Shown: positions 33,362 through 46,364 of the stretch, piece by piece
How positions within the stretch are numbered: position 1 is the stretch's first letter
Layout of the letters: each line of letters opens with the position of its first letter
Assembly: GCF_030272615.1 (NCBI RefSeq)
Contig: NC_081409.1
Span: forward strand, 878,237,594-878,301,593
Source: Cryptomeria japonica
Taxonomy: Eukaryota > Streptophyta > Pinopsida > Cupressales > Cupressaceae
Reading direction: 5' to 3'
Length of the DNA stretch: 64,000 nt
Notes under the pieces: generated by a model
Told to the model about the DNA's origin: nothing
What the model saw: only the letters and a program-made list of their open reading frames with translations
Databases searched by the model: none
Position numbers and translations under genes: made by a program

Positions 33362-35393
33362 CTTAACTCCAGCATAAGGTATACTATAACACTGACCTAA
33401 AATAACACAATCAACTAAGGCAAACATAAGATGTGTAAATTATATATCAACAAAGAAGGGAAGATGCAATTATGTATCTATATTTCCAAATGATGAATTG
33501 AATGAAATGTGAGAAGAATTTACACCTACAAACAACTATGGTGAATTGAATTGATTATTCTATTCTCTTGGATGAGATCACTATTGTGTTCCTAGCTAAT
33601 ATTTTTATGATTTCATCATTTTTTGTAACTCTATCATGTGAACTTGTAGACATGAAAAATTAATATTCATCCAACTATTAGATTGTTTAAGATTAGATGG
33701 CGTTGATGAACACCTTTAGAGTATTTTTGAGCTAGGACTATAGTACTTCAATTCTCCTCACCATATTCAAATCCTCTTTTTATTTTCTCATTCACGAAAC
33801 GTTTACTAATAAGATCACTCAATATGAATCTTCAATCCACTTTGATTTTGTATCCCAAAGTTTTTATGACATATCTTCAAAATTTTCAACTTAGGTTTTA
33901 TTCAAAAAAAACTATTGTGTAAATGGATAAATAATAGTAAAAAAGTTTAATCAGATCAATAAAGAATTAGTGTGAAATAGATTCAAATTTCTCAAAACTA
34001 AACTAATAATCGTATCCATGTAATATAAAAATGGTAAGAATTACATCAAAAGTTGTAACTTAGCACATAAAAAATGTATCCTCGTGACTAAGTATTCTTT
34101 TTATCAAATCGATGTCTATTGTTTTCGTAATTAACTATTATTTTTATCCAATCGACGCGTAACTAGTTTTGTCCGTTATACGAAATTTCTTGACCAGCGT
34201 AGTGAAAGGGCCGAATTTTCTTTTGCATGCGAGAACACTCGTACAGTTGAATGGCAAACACATGGGGACATATGCCAGATTGATTATAACGCGCACCATA
34301 AAACTTTTGAATTATCAATCATTTTTTTCCTCAATCAATCAATAAAGTAAAGCATTGTCAAAATCAGCCAATAAAGCATTGAAAATTTCATCTACAGATT
34401 AGAGGATAGATCCATCGACATGGAATGATTTATAGATGTGAACTCAACTTAAAAAAGACAAAGATCTTATTTTCAATCTGAAGTGAAACACAAACATAGA
34501 AATCTATTTCTAATTTCAATAACAAGTTACTTTTACTCATCTTATTTAGTTTTATACTATTCAGATATTATTATAAAATCTATGTTTATTCATGTTTATG
34601 TGTATGCATTACATTTGACGAGCTTAGATTAATCTTAGGAAAATTGTATTTTCCTTTATCTCTGTACTGATCTCATCTAAACTTACATGACTTAGTTTCT
34701 CTTAGGATATAACTTCTTATCATTATTTACATTTTCAAATCTATATTTTTCCTTTTTTACATCTTAGCTTCAAATCTGATCTCGTTTCTTTCTTGTTTTA
34801 TGAACTATTTTTGAATAATTTAGACTTATTACTGCACAAGATTTGAAAATTTATTTGAAATAAACTAGTGTTCTTAGATTTTTCAAAATAATAGGATTGG
34901 TCAACATTATTTATAATTATTTCAAATTATTTCAATTGAATTACTACTTATTTCATAAACATTTTTCAAATATAATCTAGTAGTAAATATATGGCAAGTC
35001 AAATAGTTTCAAATAGTAAATTTTAAGGTTTTTTGTTCTTATATACATTCACATCTTTTACCTAACTTACTAACTCTTGCTTTGGCATTTGCATAAATAC
35101 ATTTTACACTTCTTTGTAGGTTTGATATAATTCTACTATTCTAATCATTCTATGATGTAATTTTTTTTAATATTATTATTTATGTCGTGAGCTACTTATG
35201 AGCCTAATCTTCCATTAAGAAGGAACACTTGCTTAAACCCTAATATGGCTGCATATTCTAATAATAATGATATCTATAATGATGATCATGTTGAGACCAA
35301 TATAGGTGATCAAGGAAACTATGATCATGGTACACATGTGGCTAAACAAGGCATTAAAAAATTTTGGAACTCGAGAAGGCTTTGTTGACAAGG
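33362..35393. other. AT-rich end of unit A, no gene recognised
   Basis: No frames above background and no motifs identified. The sequence is shared with unit B (47418-49432), apart from a block of roughly 75 bp present only in B (near 47875-47970) and local differences at 34130-34380. Confidence 0.6.
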
Positions 35394-37140
35394 CTTTGTT
35401 AACATATTTTCCTGTTTAGAGCGCTTTCTCTCATAATGTGAAAAAGTTTAAGAATTATTTTCCATTCGTTCCTGAATATTCATTAGTCTCCAATCTCAAA
35501 GACATGAGGCCAATTTACATGTCATACGAACAAGAATGATATATCCATGGCTAGAAAGGAGAAAGCACGAACAAGAATGTAAATATCGTCTTTCTTCTTT
35601 CTCTTTTTTTTTTTTTTGAGTGGTTTGAATAATTTAGAACGGTTAAATAAATAATAGATCATGGATGGATATACTTGCAGTATTGATTCTTAATCATTTT
35701 TTATTGTATCTTTCTATTTTGATTTTGATAAAATATCACTACTATTTTTACTTTTAATGTAAGAGGTTATAAAATTAATATTAATTTTAAGTTCATTATT
35801 TTTTAGTTTGAATATATAACTAATTAATGTTTACAAAATTAATTCAATTTTTTTTTGCAATATTATTGTTAATCAATTAATTTTGACATCTTTAATCGAA
35901 ATAATATAATTTCTATAATATAAATAATAATAAATGCAATCAGCATAATTAGTTGTATCAAAAAAAATTTGTATATTTTTAAAAATACATAATCTATATA
36001 TCAAAGTGTTGTAGCTACTATCAAATCAGACAACCTTTCTTAAGTACTAGCCTTTGAAACTTCTATACGAGTCGTGTCTTATCAAAAATGTTCTAGCTAC
36101 TATAAGATTATATAGTCTTTCCTAAAAAATAACTTTTGGACCTTCTATAATTAATTTGTCCCCACTGCTATGTAACAAAAATCTTCATGTCACTTTGCAA
36201 AATAATGGATAAAGAAGGTTATTGTGAATTATCAATATGATTAGAATGTAATTATTTGTGTGAAAGATATAAATAGTAAGAAATATGTTATAACTATTTG
36301 ATAATGTACAAGTACATGAGAATGGGGGACAAAATAGAAGCTAAAAGTGGCCACTTATTTTAAAATAGCCAAACATAAAATGGGATAAGATAAATAAAAA
36401 TGTTGACACTCAAAATTTAAAGATGTCATTAGAGTAACAATTATATTGCTTCGACTCTAGTTTCTAAAATACAAAAGACTTTTAAAAATGGTTAAATATT
36501 ATAAGGGTTGGCCATTGAGTGCACAAAAACTTGCTCCTAATTTTATCATTAAACTATAATATAGTAGATCGAGCTATACATTTAATGCTATATAATTTGT
36601 AAATTGTTTTTAAATTATTTTTGAAGTGGATGCATTCTAAAAATGTCATTTTTGAGCATGCATGTTACAAAAAATCTATGTAAATAATTGAAATATATAT
36701 TTTTAATTTGTAAACAATGAAGAATAGAGCAATATAATGTGTTGCTTTTTTCCAACTAGATAACTAATAAAAATATAGAGAAAAATAATAGATATATTTA
36801 TGAGCAATATGAAAATATTAGTGAAAAGAATGAAAAGAAATTTCATATTGTATTTAAAATAGAAAATAAGCAAATGGTAGAAATTCAAGAAGCAAACCAA
36901 CATTTTATTGGGAGCTTTGTTAAATTTTAGTAAATTTGACAATGTTGAAGTCATAAGATGCTATTCAATACAAAATAAATGATTTTAAGAAGTTGAATAG
37001 TGTTCTTTCATAAAATTGGTCAAACAAGCCTTAATACACAATGTGCTCATATTACATAACATCAATGTATTATCTAATGCTATCAAATTATACAATACAA
37101 GAATGTTACATACATTATTTAAAAGTGAGATAGATATGAA

Positions 37141-37155
37141 AAAATAAAGAAACCC
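37141..37155. repeat. Left target-site duplication of the LINE
   Basis: AAAATAAAGAAACCC occurs here and again at 43382-43396. Unit A has one copy at the matching position (27917-27931), followed by ATTATGTGG exactly as after the right copy. Confidence 0.97.
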
Positions 37156-37189
37156 GAGATGGCACGCGTGCAAGCTTCTGCGGGCGACT

Positions 37190-37215
37190 GAGCTAGGGCT
37201 TCGAAGCCCTAGCTC
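37190..37215. repeat. 26-bp perfect palindrome at LINE 5' end
   Basis: The arm GAGCTAGGGCTTC is followed immediately by its reverse complement, beginning 34 bp inside the 5' end of the LINE. It would fold as a very stable hairpin in the RNA. Confidence 0.95.
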
Positions 37216-37540
37216 GCGAGAGGCGGAGCTACAAGTGGGTCGTCGGGGGGAGGTATGTGCAGGCACTACGGGGGAGTGGTGTTGTAGGCGAGGTAGGGTT
37301 GGGTTCTATGGGTGGAGTGTGGTCTGCATGCGGTTGGGGGCTGCGGGTGGAGTGTGGTTTGCGTGCTGCTGGGAGTTGGGGCTGTTGTGGGTTGTGGGTG
37401 TTTTAGGGGTTAGGGGTTATGACAGGCCCTCCCTCTCGGTGGGCTTTGAGGGGGTGGGGCTGCAGGTATGGTGCTTTCTCAAGAGGCCCTTCAGGCTGGG
37501 GGCCATTTTCTATACTTTGTTTATTTTTTTCGGAGCTCTG

Positions 37541-38968
37541 ATGACAAGTATTGGCGGTAAGGACTCACAAGTTCCTCCAGTCATGGATTTTCGTGCTGCA
37601 GTGGGCTCAAAACCCCCATTCAAGAGTATGAAGACTATTGACAATAACCTTTTCTCATCTGAATCGGGATCGGGGACTGCTGGCAGTTCTCACATTATGA
37701 AGATTAATGGATGCCTGGAGAGATGTAGTGAGAGATCGAAGCTGGTTATTCCTCTTGAACTGGTTGCTGAGGACATTGAGTACTTTTCAAAACATTCTCT
37801 TTATTGCAAGTTTTTGGGAATGAGGGTTTCTTTGCAGTTTCTGGATAAGTGGGCGCAGAGGACTTGGGCTCTAGAAGCAAAAATGGAGATTATGATGCTG
37901 GCAAACAACTATTTCATGGTTACCTTCAACTACATGGAGGATCACAATAGGGTCTTTGAGGAAGGTCCTTATTTTTATAATCAGGTGGGGCTGTTCATCA
38001 AGCCTTGGCATGCAGGGTTTAACCCTTTGGAGGAGCTCCCAAATAGGGTTCCAGTGTGGGTTTGTTTGCCACGTTTTCCTATGGAATGTTGTCAAGAGGA
38101 TGTGCTATGGATGTTGGTTGCACTACTTGGGAAGCCAGTGGGATCCTCAACGCAAACCCTAGGAAGAAAGGTAATGACTTTTGCCCGTATCTGTGTTGAA
38201 ATTGATCTTAGTAAACCTCTGCTAGATGCTATAGATATGAGTGTGGGCTCTTATTCATGGGTCCAGCAGCTAGATTATGAGACTTTACCCTTCCACTGTC
38301 ATTTGTGTCATGAGTATGGTCATTTATAGCATAAGTTCCCTAGATATAAACCGGTGGTACACCAACCTCAACAGTCGGCTCAGATTCAAGATAGGACTGA
38401 TAAAGGAAAAGCTTCTATGTCGGTCGAGGTAGAGGGCATTGATGGTTTTGTCTCAGTTAAGACAAGGAACGGGAATTGAGGATAAAAGAGGTCCTTACAG
38501 GAGAGACAGGAGGAAGATACCTTTAACAGATTTGAGGCCTTGGATGACCTTAGTCATCAAGAAGTGAACCCAGGGTTAACTCCTTTGGAACTAGGTGCTT
38601 CAGGAGGGGGTCCAGAAAGTGGTATTGAGGATTTTAGTTAGGCCCTACAAGTGATTGGAAGCTAGCAAATGGAGATGGACCAGTCAGTAGGGGTCCAGCT
38701 AGGAATCACTTCGGGTTCGAAGGTAAACTCGGTTTGGGGGGAGGGCTCTTTGATAGCCCTGGAATTGGAACTGGTTGGGGCTAAAAGTAACAAGTCTTTT
38801 GTTCACTTGGGTCTACATCAAAAGGATATTAAGAAAAGTGCTACAGAGAAGAACTCAAAGGTTGGCAGAAAGAAGGATTTGGATAAAATCAAACTGATGG
38901 GTGAAAATTTGGTTGAATCAAGGTTAGTAAAGACTTTGGATTCTCACTTTTCCAATCCTCCTAAATGA
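37541..38968 (+). pseudogene. LINE ORF1, nucleic-acid-binding protein
   Basis: The first likely Met is at 37541 (MTSIGGKDSQ); the same frame is open upstream to 37235 but that part reads like translated leader. A conserved globular domain at about 37740-38120 includes MEIMMLANNYFMVTFNYMED and FFYNQVGLFIKPWH-type residues, the plant LINE ORF1 domain known as DUF4283. It is followed by the CCHC knuckle CHLCHEYGH at about 38295-38325. A TAG follows directly after the knuckle and more stops lie at about 38478, 38484, 38639 and 38664. The final stretch is hydrophilic and ends at the TGA (38966-38968) that overlaps the ORF2 start. The protein would coat the LINE RNA. Confidence 0.8.
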
Positions 38969-41900
38969 TTGTGCTCTCATGGAATGTAAGGGTCTTGAAT
39001 AGCGGCCCTAGACAAAAAGTTATTCGGGATTTGATCAAGAATCATTCACCTGATGTTTTGCTCTTGCAAGAAACTAAACTCTAATTGGAGAGTATGATAG
39101 GTCTAGTGTCGAAGCTCTGGGGGCGAGGTGAATGTCAATGTATTGGGGCAGTTGGCTCCTCTGGAGGGGTGGCCTATCTTTGGAACCCTTCAAGGATTCA
39201 CCCTATTTGGTGGATGGCTTCCAGATCTTCGCTATCCAGGGTTGCCTCCAGTCTGGAGACCAAAGATCTTATTTTGTTTACTAATATTTATGCTCCCACT
39301 AATTTCCAGGGCAAACAAAACTTATGGTCTCATATTTCATATATGCGAAGGCTAGTCCCTTTCCATCCTTGGATTATGGTGGGAGATTTCAATGCTATCC
39401 TAGAGTTGAGTGAGAAAAAGGGGGGTGTCATGCAGTTGGAGCCTCTTCTCTCCTTTTTCGGGATAGTAATTCATTATTGTATCTTGTGGACATTAAGCCT
39501 GGTAATGGTCTGTTCACTTGGAACAATAGGAGAGTGGGGAAGGGTTGGATTGCAGAGAGGTTGGACCAATTTCTAGTTTCCAGTGTTTAGGTTGGCGAGG
39601 GGTGGTCCACTAGTTCTGAGATTCTTGACTAGAGAGGGTTAGATCATTGGCCTATCAAGCTAGTTTCTTCTTCTGCCAAGGTTGTTCCCTCTCCTTCTTT
39701 CAAATTCCAACTTATGTGGCTTCAAGATCCTGCTTTGCCTGCTCTTGTTGAGAAGTGGTGGAGGAAGGGGTGGTCGGCCTTTGGTACATCTATATACACT
39801 TTCTCCAAGTACCTGTAGTTTGTTAAGTTCCAGCTTAAACAATGGAATCAACAGGGTTTCGAGAGCATTTTTCATGCTAAGAAAGCAACCCAAACAGAGT
39901 TAAATGGCATCACCAAGGAAATCAGAGAGCATGGTTTATCTGAAGCTTTGCTTAGGGAAGAGGAGAGGGTTGTCAGGGCCTTAGAGGAATGGGAGCTTAG
40001 GGAAGAAATTTACTAGAAACAAAGAGCCTATATTGATTGGCTTCAAGTGGGTGATAAGAACACGGCTTTCTTTTTCAACTCTGTGAAAGCAAGATGTCAT
40101 GGAAATTCCATTCCTTCTCTGGTCAATAATAGAGGTGAGGTGTTATTATCCCTGTAGGAGATATCTAGGGAGGCTTTACAGTATTTCTGAACCCTCTTCA
40201 GTGAGGAGTCTCAGGGGGAAGCGGTGGAGGAGAACCATGTTCCTTCTTGCATTCCTCCTCTTGTTACCGGGGAGATGAATGAGCAGCTTGTGGCCCCTAT
40301 TTTTCTAGAAGAACTTGAGAGGATTGTTTTTTAGTTGAGGAAAGGAAAAGCCCCTAGCCCAGATGGGTTCCCGGTTGAATTCTTTCAAGAGTTCTGGGAT
40401 ATCATCAATTTGGACTTACTGGCTATAGTCCAAGAATCCCAAAGGAATAAACAGATGATGAGGGCCCTGAATGCAACCTTCATTACGCTTATCCCTAAGT
40501 TTGAGGGGGCTGACAGGTTAGGCCAGTTCCGCCCTATATCTCTCTGCAATGTCATTTATAAGATCATCTTGAAGCTGATTGCAGAGAGGCTAAAGAAGTG
40601 TCTTGGGGGTGTTATCTCTAAGGAACAGAGCGGGTTTGTGGAAGGGTGTCAAATTCTGGATGGTGTGGTCATTGCTACGGAGACCATTCATTCTATGGCT
40701 ACCTCCAAGGAAAAAGCTATGTTTATCAAGTTGGACATGGCTAAAGCTTATGATAGAGTTCATTGGTCTTTCCTCCAGAAGATCCTTAAGGATTTTGGTT
40801 TTGCTGAGGAATGAATTCAATGGGTTATGAGTGGAGTTACGTCCATTTCTTTCTCAGTACTAATCAATGGGGATCATACCGAGCTATTTGGTGCATCTAG
40901 GGGCCTTCGTCAAGGGGACCCCCTCTCCCCTTACCTATTCATTCTCCTGGCTGAGGGCCTGGGGAGGCTGATCAAACATAATGTCGGTCAAGGTAGTATT
41001 TAGGGGTGGAACTAGGGTAATGAATTGCAGCCGCAGTCTCATTTGCAATTTGTTGATGACATGACCTTGATGGGACTTGCTTGGATCAGAGAAGCTATGA
41101 CTCTACGTAAGGTTCTGGATGTTTATCTGGCGGCCTCAGGCCAGTTGATCAATGAAGATAAATCTTCTATCATTTTCTTCAACACCCCTAAAGCTATTCA
41201 AAGGAGGATTGCTCTTATCTTTAGATTCCAAGTTGGCTCCTTGCCCTTGACTTATTTGGGTATTCCTATCTCTCCTGGTAACCCTCCTTGGGAGTCATGG
41301 CAGGGTATCTTGGATAAATTTCGCTCAAAGGTTGAACATTGGACTCATAGATGGTTGTCATTTGCTGGGAGGGTTCAGTTGATTCAGTCGGTGGTTCAGG
41401 CTCTTCTGACCTATAGATGTATGCTTCAAGTGGCTCCCAAGTGGTTCTTGAAGGACCTGGATTCTTTGGCAAGGCAATTATTATGGGCAGGCAATCTATC
41501 CTCGTCCAAATGGAGTCTGGTCAATTGGGACCTGGTGTGTAGCTCGAAGCAATCGAGGGGGCTTGGTTTAAGGTAGGATATTCTATTCGGGGAGGCTCTA
41601 AGAACAAAATTGTACTGGAGGTGGTGTGTTGAGCAGGATCGTGGCTGGGCTAAGATTTCGGCCTTCAAATATATACAAAGGATACCAGCTCAGGAAGTTC
41701 CAAGATATCCGCTAGAGGGTAAAGGCTCTACGATTTGGTATACTCTCAAGAAGGGGGCTTCTCTCATTAAGGAAGGACTCTTTTGGATCTGTAGGAGGGG
41801 GGAAGAGGTCCTTTTCTAGAATGACTCTTGGGACGGGTACCCCCCCATTCTTGATTAGTTTCCTAATCTAGGGAACCTTAGCCAGAGGTTTTTGGAGGTG

Positions 41901-43267
41901 AGGTGCTCAAGGGTGAGTGACTTTAAGACTTTTTTCAGGTGTGGGAGGCTAGAGATGGAGCAGTGGAAGGATATTAATGAGTGGCCGGTTGCTGGGATGC
42001 AGGAGGACTATGTTGAGTTACAAGGCATTCTGGTGAGTAGACACTATAGTGGCATTAAGGGTAGGGATGGACTTGCCTGGTCTCCGAATCCTAAGGGAGT
42101 CTTTACTATAGTGAGTGGTTATAGGGAACTGTTGAACCAAAGATTGGAGGGAAGAGAGGTGCATTGGTGGAAATAGGTTTGGAACAATTCTTCTTGGCCT
42201 AAGTGCAACTGCTTCGCGTGGACTCTGGCTTGGAATAGATGCCTTACCTAGGATAATATTTGCAAGCGGGGTTTCTTGGGGCCTTCGACTTGTGCTTTGT
42301 GTGGAAACGGGGAGGAAGACTCCTCACATCTGTTCTTCAAATGCCCCTTTTCTATGCTTATTGGCATTATTGGTGGGGGGTGTGGAAGTGTCCTTGTGTT
42401 CACACAGATTCTCTGGTGGAGTTTTGGAGTAGTTTGGGTAGACCTCCTATCTTGTCCCCCTTCCTCCAAACGGTCTAGTATATTGGGCCTATCTTCATTC
42501 TCTGGCAGATCTAGCTTGAGAGGAATAGAAGGATCTTCCGAGAGGCTAGACTATTAGTGCAACAAGTGTGGAACAAAATCATGGTTATGATTCGGGAGAT
42601 GATGGAAGCTAAATGTGAGGTGAATTTTCCTTTGGATAGAGTTGAGGCAGATATCATGAGTAGGTTTGGCTAGCATGAGTTGTCTCCTACCTCTGCTTGT
42701 GTCAGAAGAGGTAGGTGTGCTATGAAGAAGGTCCAAAGGTTGGGAAGGTGGAGGCCCCCCCAGGATGAGATTATCAAGATTAACACTGATGGCTCCTCCA
42801 AGGGTAACCCAGGCCCGGCAGGGGTTGGAGGTGTTGGTAGGAATTATTTGGGGAAGGTGGTGTTGTTCTTTTTGGTGCAAAAAGGGAGGCAATCTAATAA
42901 TCTTATGGAGGGAATTTCTATTCTCTATGCCCTAGAGTAGACTTGGGAGTTGGGTAGAAGGAAGGTTATCTATGAATCAAATTCACAAATTATTGTAAAT
43001 TTGTTGACTAAGAAGAAGGTAAGTGGGATTCAGTGCCAACTAGCAAGGATAGTTCATCAGATTCTTCAAATTAGTTCTTTAATGGAGCAGGTGTCCTTCA
43101 TCCACATTCCTCATGAATGGAATAGAGCAACTGATTGTTTGGCTATGTGGGCTTCGGAACATGACAGTGACTGGAAAATTGAAGGATGGGAGCATCTCTC
43201 CCCGAATTACTGTGAGGTCTTGCAGAAGATTTTTGTTGAGGATATGGATAGTAATGATGTTGGTTGA
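38965..43267 (+). pseudogene. LINE ORF2: endonuclease, reverse transcriptase, RNase H
   Basis: Starts at the ATG within ATGA (MIVLSWNVRVLNSG), the N-terminus of the exonuclease-endonuclease-phosphatase domain. LLQETKL, NIYAPTN and MVGDFNAIL follow. A frameshift near 39460 leads into the linker; reverse transcriptase spans about 40335-41250 with GKAPSPDGFPVEFFQ, FRPISLCNVIYKI, AYDRVHW, RQGDPLSPYLF and FVDDM in place of FADD. A CALCG zinc-finger lies near 42290, a second frameshift near 42360, and RNase H (42760-43200) has INTDGSSKGNPGPAG. About 20 nonsense codons, mostly TAG, break the frame. In an active element this enzyme nicks the target and copies the RNA in place. Confidence 0.88.
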
Positions 43268-43344
43268 GCTTGGTCGGAGCCTGAGGTTCTCTTTTTGGAG
43301 CCTCAGCACTTGGGCCCTCCTTGTAATTCTTGTGTCTATGTTTC

Positions 43345-43350
43345 AATAAA
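43345..43350 (+). terminator. LINE polyadenylation signal
   Basis: AATAAA lies 31 bp before the 3' junction with the target duplication. Confidence 0.7.
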
Positions 43351-44219
43351 GTTTTTACCCCTTTTATTCAAAAAGAAACTTAAAATAAAGAAACCCATTA
43401 TGTGGTCCCACTTTATAGATCTATCCATGCTTTCTAATTTTTTATATAAAATTCTATGACATTATTTTGTTTTATGGGCCTAAAGGTGATTGGTGTACAT
43501 TGGAAAACTATAATTCTTCAAATCATTACATTATTTTGGTTGATTAGGAGTTCTAATTGTGACTTTTGTTTAATATTAACATAAATTTTTCAATTTGTTA
43601 ATTTTTGTAACAAATATTTCTTTTTATTTAATTTTTAATAGTATTGTAACATTGCAGTTGTATCCTCATACAATTTCATACTCACTTGGGCCTCATTTTT
43701 ATATTTTTATCTTGTATGTCCCAATTTTGCCGAATTCTTTCTCACCCAAATATCATATCATCAATCTTCATTTCTTTATGTTCTTTCTGGTCCTTTGTTT
43801 AACCTAGATGGACTAGACAAAGGAAACTAGCATCCTTTTCCTCCTAGACAAGGGCACCTAGCACCCTTGTCCATATTAAAAGGGCCCAATTTTGGACACT
43901 ATAATGGTAAAAAAAAATTAGGCGAGAATATATTTCCTATGTTAGATTTCTTCATAATTTTGAACATGTTTTGTGGGATGAGGTATAAAAGTAAGTCTTA
44001 CCCCTTATTTGAAACATGTCTCCTAATTTTGATTTCAATTCCTATCAAAAAATTTCAAGATAGTAAGTAATCAATAATTATTAAAGCAATGAAGGAGAGG
44101 TCAAGTGTTTAGATTTCAAGCGTTGAAGATAACATCCATGATCAATTTTTAATGAAGACGATCTTACATTCCTACATGACAACATCAACCTTTTCATGAA
44201 GAACTAGGGATTATCAACC

Positions 44220-44992
44220 TTTTCATGGAATTGGAAGACTAAACTATTGCAAAACCAAATTAAGATGCAACCACTTAAAACCCTAGTTCTGCAATGAAAT
44301 CCACCATACACCAATGAAGAACCTAAAACCATGCAAAGAAATAAATATGAAATATTATACTATTCACATTCTCATTAGGGTTTAATCTCCATTTTTTTCT
44401 TTCTTCATTGATCTAGCTTGATATTGTTTCTCTCAAAGTTTATCTGTGCACAAGAGCTCATTAAAGAACGAACTGTGGTGGTGTAGTTGTTTGAGTGATT
44501 GATTGTTGTGAAGGTTTGCATGAGCATTAGGATTAGGGATTAATAAGGTTAAAAGGATTCTCTATTATAGAGAGTACTCTAGAAATGGAGGGATAGGATT
44601 AAGACTTGTAGGGATAAATGGTTGGCTTAGATTAGAAGGTAGGTAAAGAAAATAGGAAAATAATATAGAGGTGGTTAAATGTGAATTAAGAGATGAATGA
44701 CAAGTGTCGTGGAGGGAAAATCACTAATAAATTAATTAAATTAATGAAGGTTTATTTAATTAATAAAAGAAGTGGGACAAATTAAATAAATAAAAATATA
44801 TTTATTTAATATAGGAAAAGGATAATTTAAATAAATAAATAAATAATTATTTAAATGGGGAAAGGCTAGAAAGGAATAAGAGAATTAATTAAATAAATAA
44901 AGACCTATTTAATTAATAGAAGGCTTAGGATAAATTAATTAACTAAATAAAAATATTTATTTAATTAGGCTAGGACGATTTAGGTGTCTACA
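44220..44992 (-). repeat. TGTAGAC-type LTR-like block, unit B left
   Basis: Copy of 28890-29639, starting TGTAGACACC at 44992 on the minus strand. The unit B-specific deletion begins directly to its right. Confidence 0.5.
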
Positions 44993-45935
44993 CCAACAAT
45001 ATTTCGGTTCTAAAAATATTTCATTCATTGACATCAGATCATTTTATTCAATGACGTCTAGCATTACTATCCCAAATTTCTAAGCTTAGACTTTAGCCAT
45101 AGGTTCCTCTTTGCTTCCTATTCCTAGATCTATGTTTCATGTTTGCATACCTATTTTGAAATTGCTTGTATATGGTGATCATTGTAAATTTTGCATTAAT
45201 AACTCTAGTTTGTGCATTCAGTTTACATCATTTCAATTGCTTATGTTTTTAACTCAGTCCAAGGAGCTCAACACAAGGAGTACTGAAGTCATCTTGAGCT
45301 CAAGCCCTTTCCCATCAAATTGGAGGCTACTATTGATACATGAGCAATGAGGGTTTGAGGGAAGTGCCCTAGACTTTGGGGAGTTGCAAGGGGGTGACCT
45401 CTTGTTGGCCTTGCTCTCGTGATCATCTATGGGTCTAGGGGGCATCACCCTTGAAACAAAATTTTATTTATAATCTATCAGTGTTAATCTTGACCATTTA
45501 TCATTAGATCATATATCTAATGATGGATATTTTGTGTACTTTTTCTTTCCTATAAGAAAACCCTATATTATGAGGGCATTGTAGGGCATTTTATTATGAC
45601 TATTGTATTGTGATGTATTGTCAGAGTCTGATAGCTATTGTGTTTCATTTAGATCTCTATTGGTGACACTCTTGTGAGAACCTTTCTCTACAAGTATATT
45701 GTAGTCAATTGTTTATTTATGAATAATATATTGGGTAGCTTTTGTTGCATGGGATTTTTCTCCCAAAAAGGTTTTCCCAACGTAAATCACTTTGTTGTTG
45801 TATGCATGCTATTTATATTTATTTCTATTAAGTTTCTATAATTGTTGTAAATATTTATAAAATTTATGCACTACCTTCCTCTCAAGGTAAGTGTAGGAAG
45901 TCGTTTTACTACTAAACTTCCTTAAAAGTTGTTGC

Positions 45936-46364
45936 CTAAAACCTAGGCACCATACACACTTCTTGTATAGTATTTGGTCTTGAAGTAGTTACATACAAAA
46001 AATTACCAATCATTTGCCTATACAAAGTTTGATTTATTGAAGAGGACTCGTCATCTTTGTCCAATTCGCACCAAGTGACCATAGATGTAATAATTAGGTT
46101 AGAATATTTCATCTTAAACTTGTTCAACATTTCTCTTCTATTCTTGATTTGAGATGTGAATATACTTTTTTCTAATAGAGAGATTTGTAAACAAATAAAT
46201 AAAAGTAACTCACCAAGAATTGAAATTCCATATCCTTTTTTTGTAGAATCTTGGAATTCCTTGTAAATTTCATTATTACTTTCTCCGAAAATAATGTCAT
46301 CCACATATATAGTAATAGTCAATTGTTGGTCGCATTCAACTTTAATGTATAGGTTATTATCCAC
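45936..46364 (-). pseudogene. copia reverse transcriptase remnant, unit B
   Basis: A 142-codon minus-strand frame contains TIYVDDIIFGESN, the catalytic YVDD motif of copia RT. It then has the ILGELLLFICLQI segment and the MIGNFLYVTTSRP segment. It is a longer copy of the unit A remnant at 30755-30973; in unit A the DNA transposon at 31119-32212 and an extra stop divide this frame. N-terminal RT, integrase and gag are absent. Confidence 0.8.

Larger units (their letters stand above)
25988..35393. repeat. Tandem segmental duplication, unit A
   Basis: From GTTAACATATTTTCCTG, 170 bp past the receptor-kinase stop, to AAGGCTTTGTTGAC, this 9.4 kb segment is repeated at 35394-49432. The copies are colinear and nearly identical over long stretches, for example 26785-27950 against 36000-37155. 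Apart from the large insertion in each, they differ by indels of about 25-200 bp. Unit A contains the DNA transposon at 31119-32212, absent from unit B. It contains only transposon remnants; no host gene was recognised in it. Confidence 0.93.
37156..43381 (+). mobile_element. Full-length plant L1-type LINE
   Basis: A 6226-bp non-LTR retrotransposon with an exactly defined insertion site. It has a GC-rich 5' region with a 26-bp palindrome, ORF1 (RNA-binding, zinc knuckle), and ORF2 (endonuclease, reverse transcriptase, zinc-finger, RNase H) overlapping ORF1 by ATGA. The AATAAA signal at 43345-43350 lies near the 3' end, and the element closes directly on the target duplication with no long A-tail. 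Base composition is clearly more GC-rich than the flanks. Both ORFs carry nonsense codons and two or more frameshifts, so it is inactive. Confidence 0.95.

Noticed and set aside
37235-37540. N-terminal extension of LINE ORF1
   Set aside because: Open frame, but Gly/Trp/Val-rich translation of a G-rich leader with no counterpart in the older LINE; the Met at 37541 is a better start.
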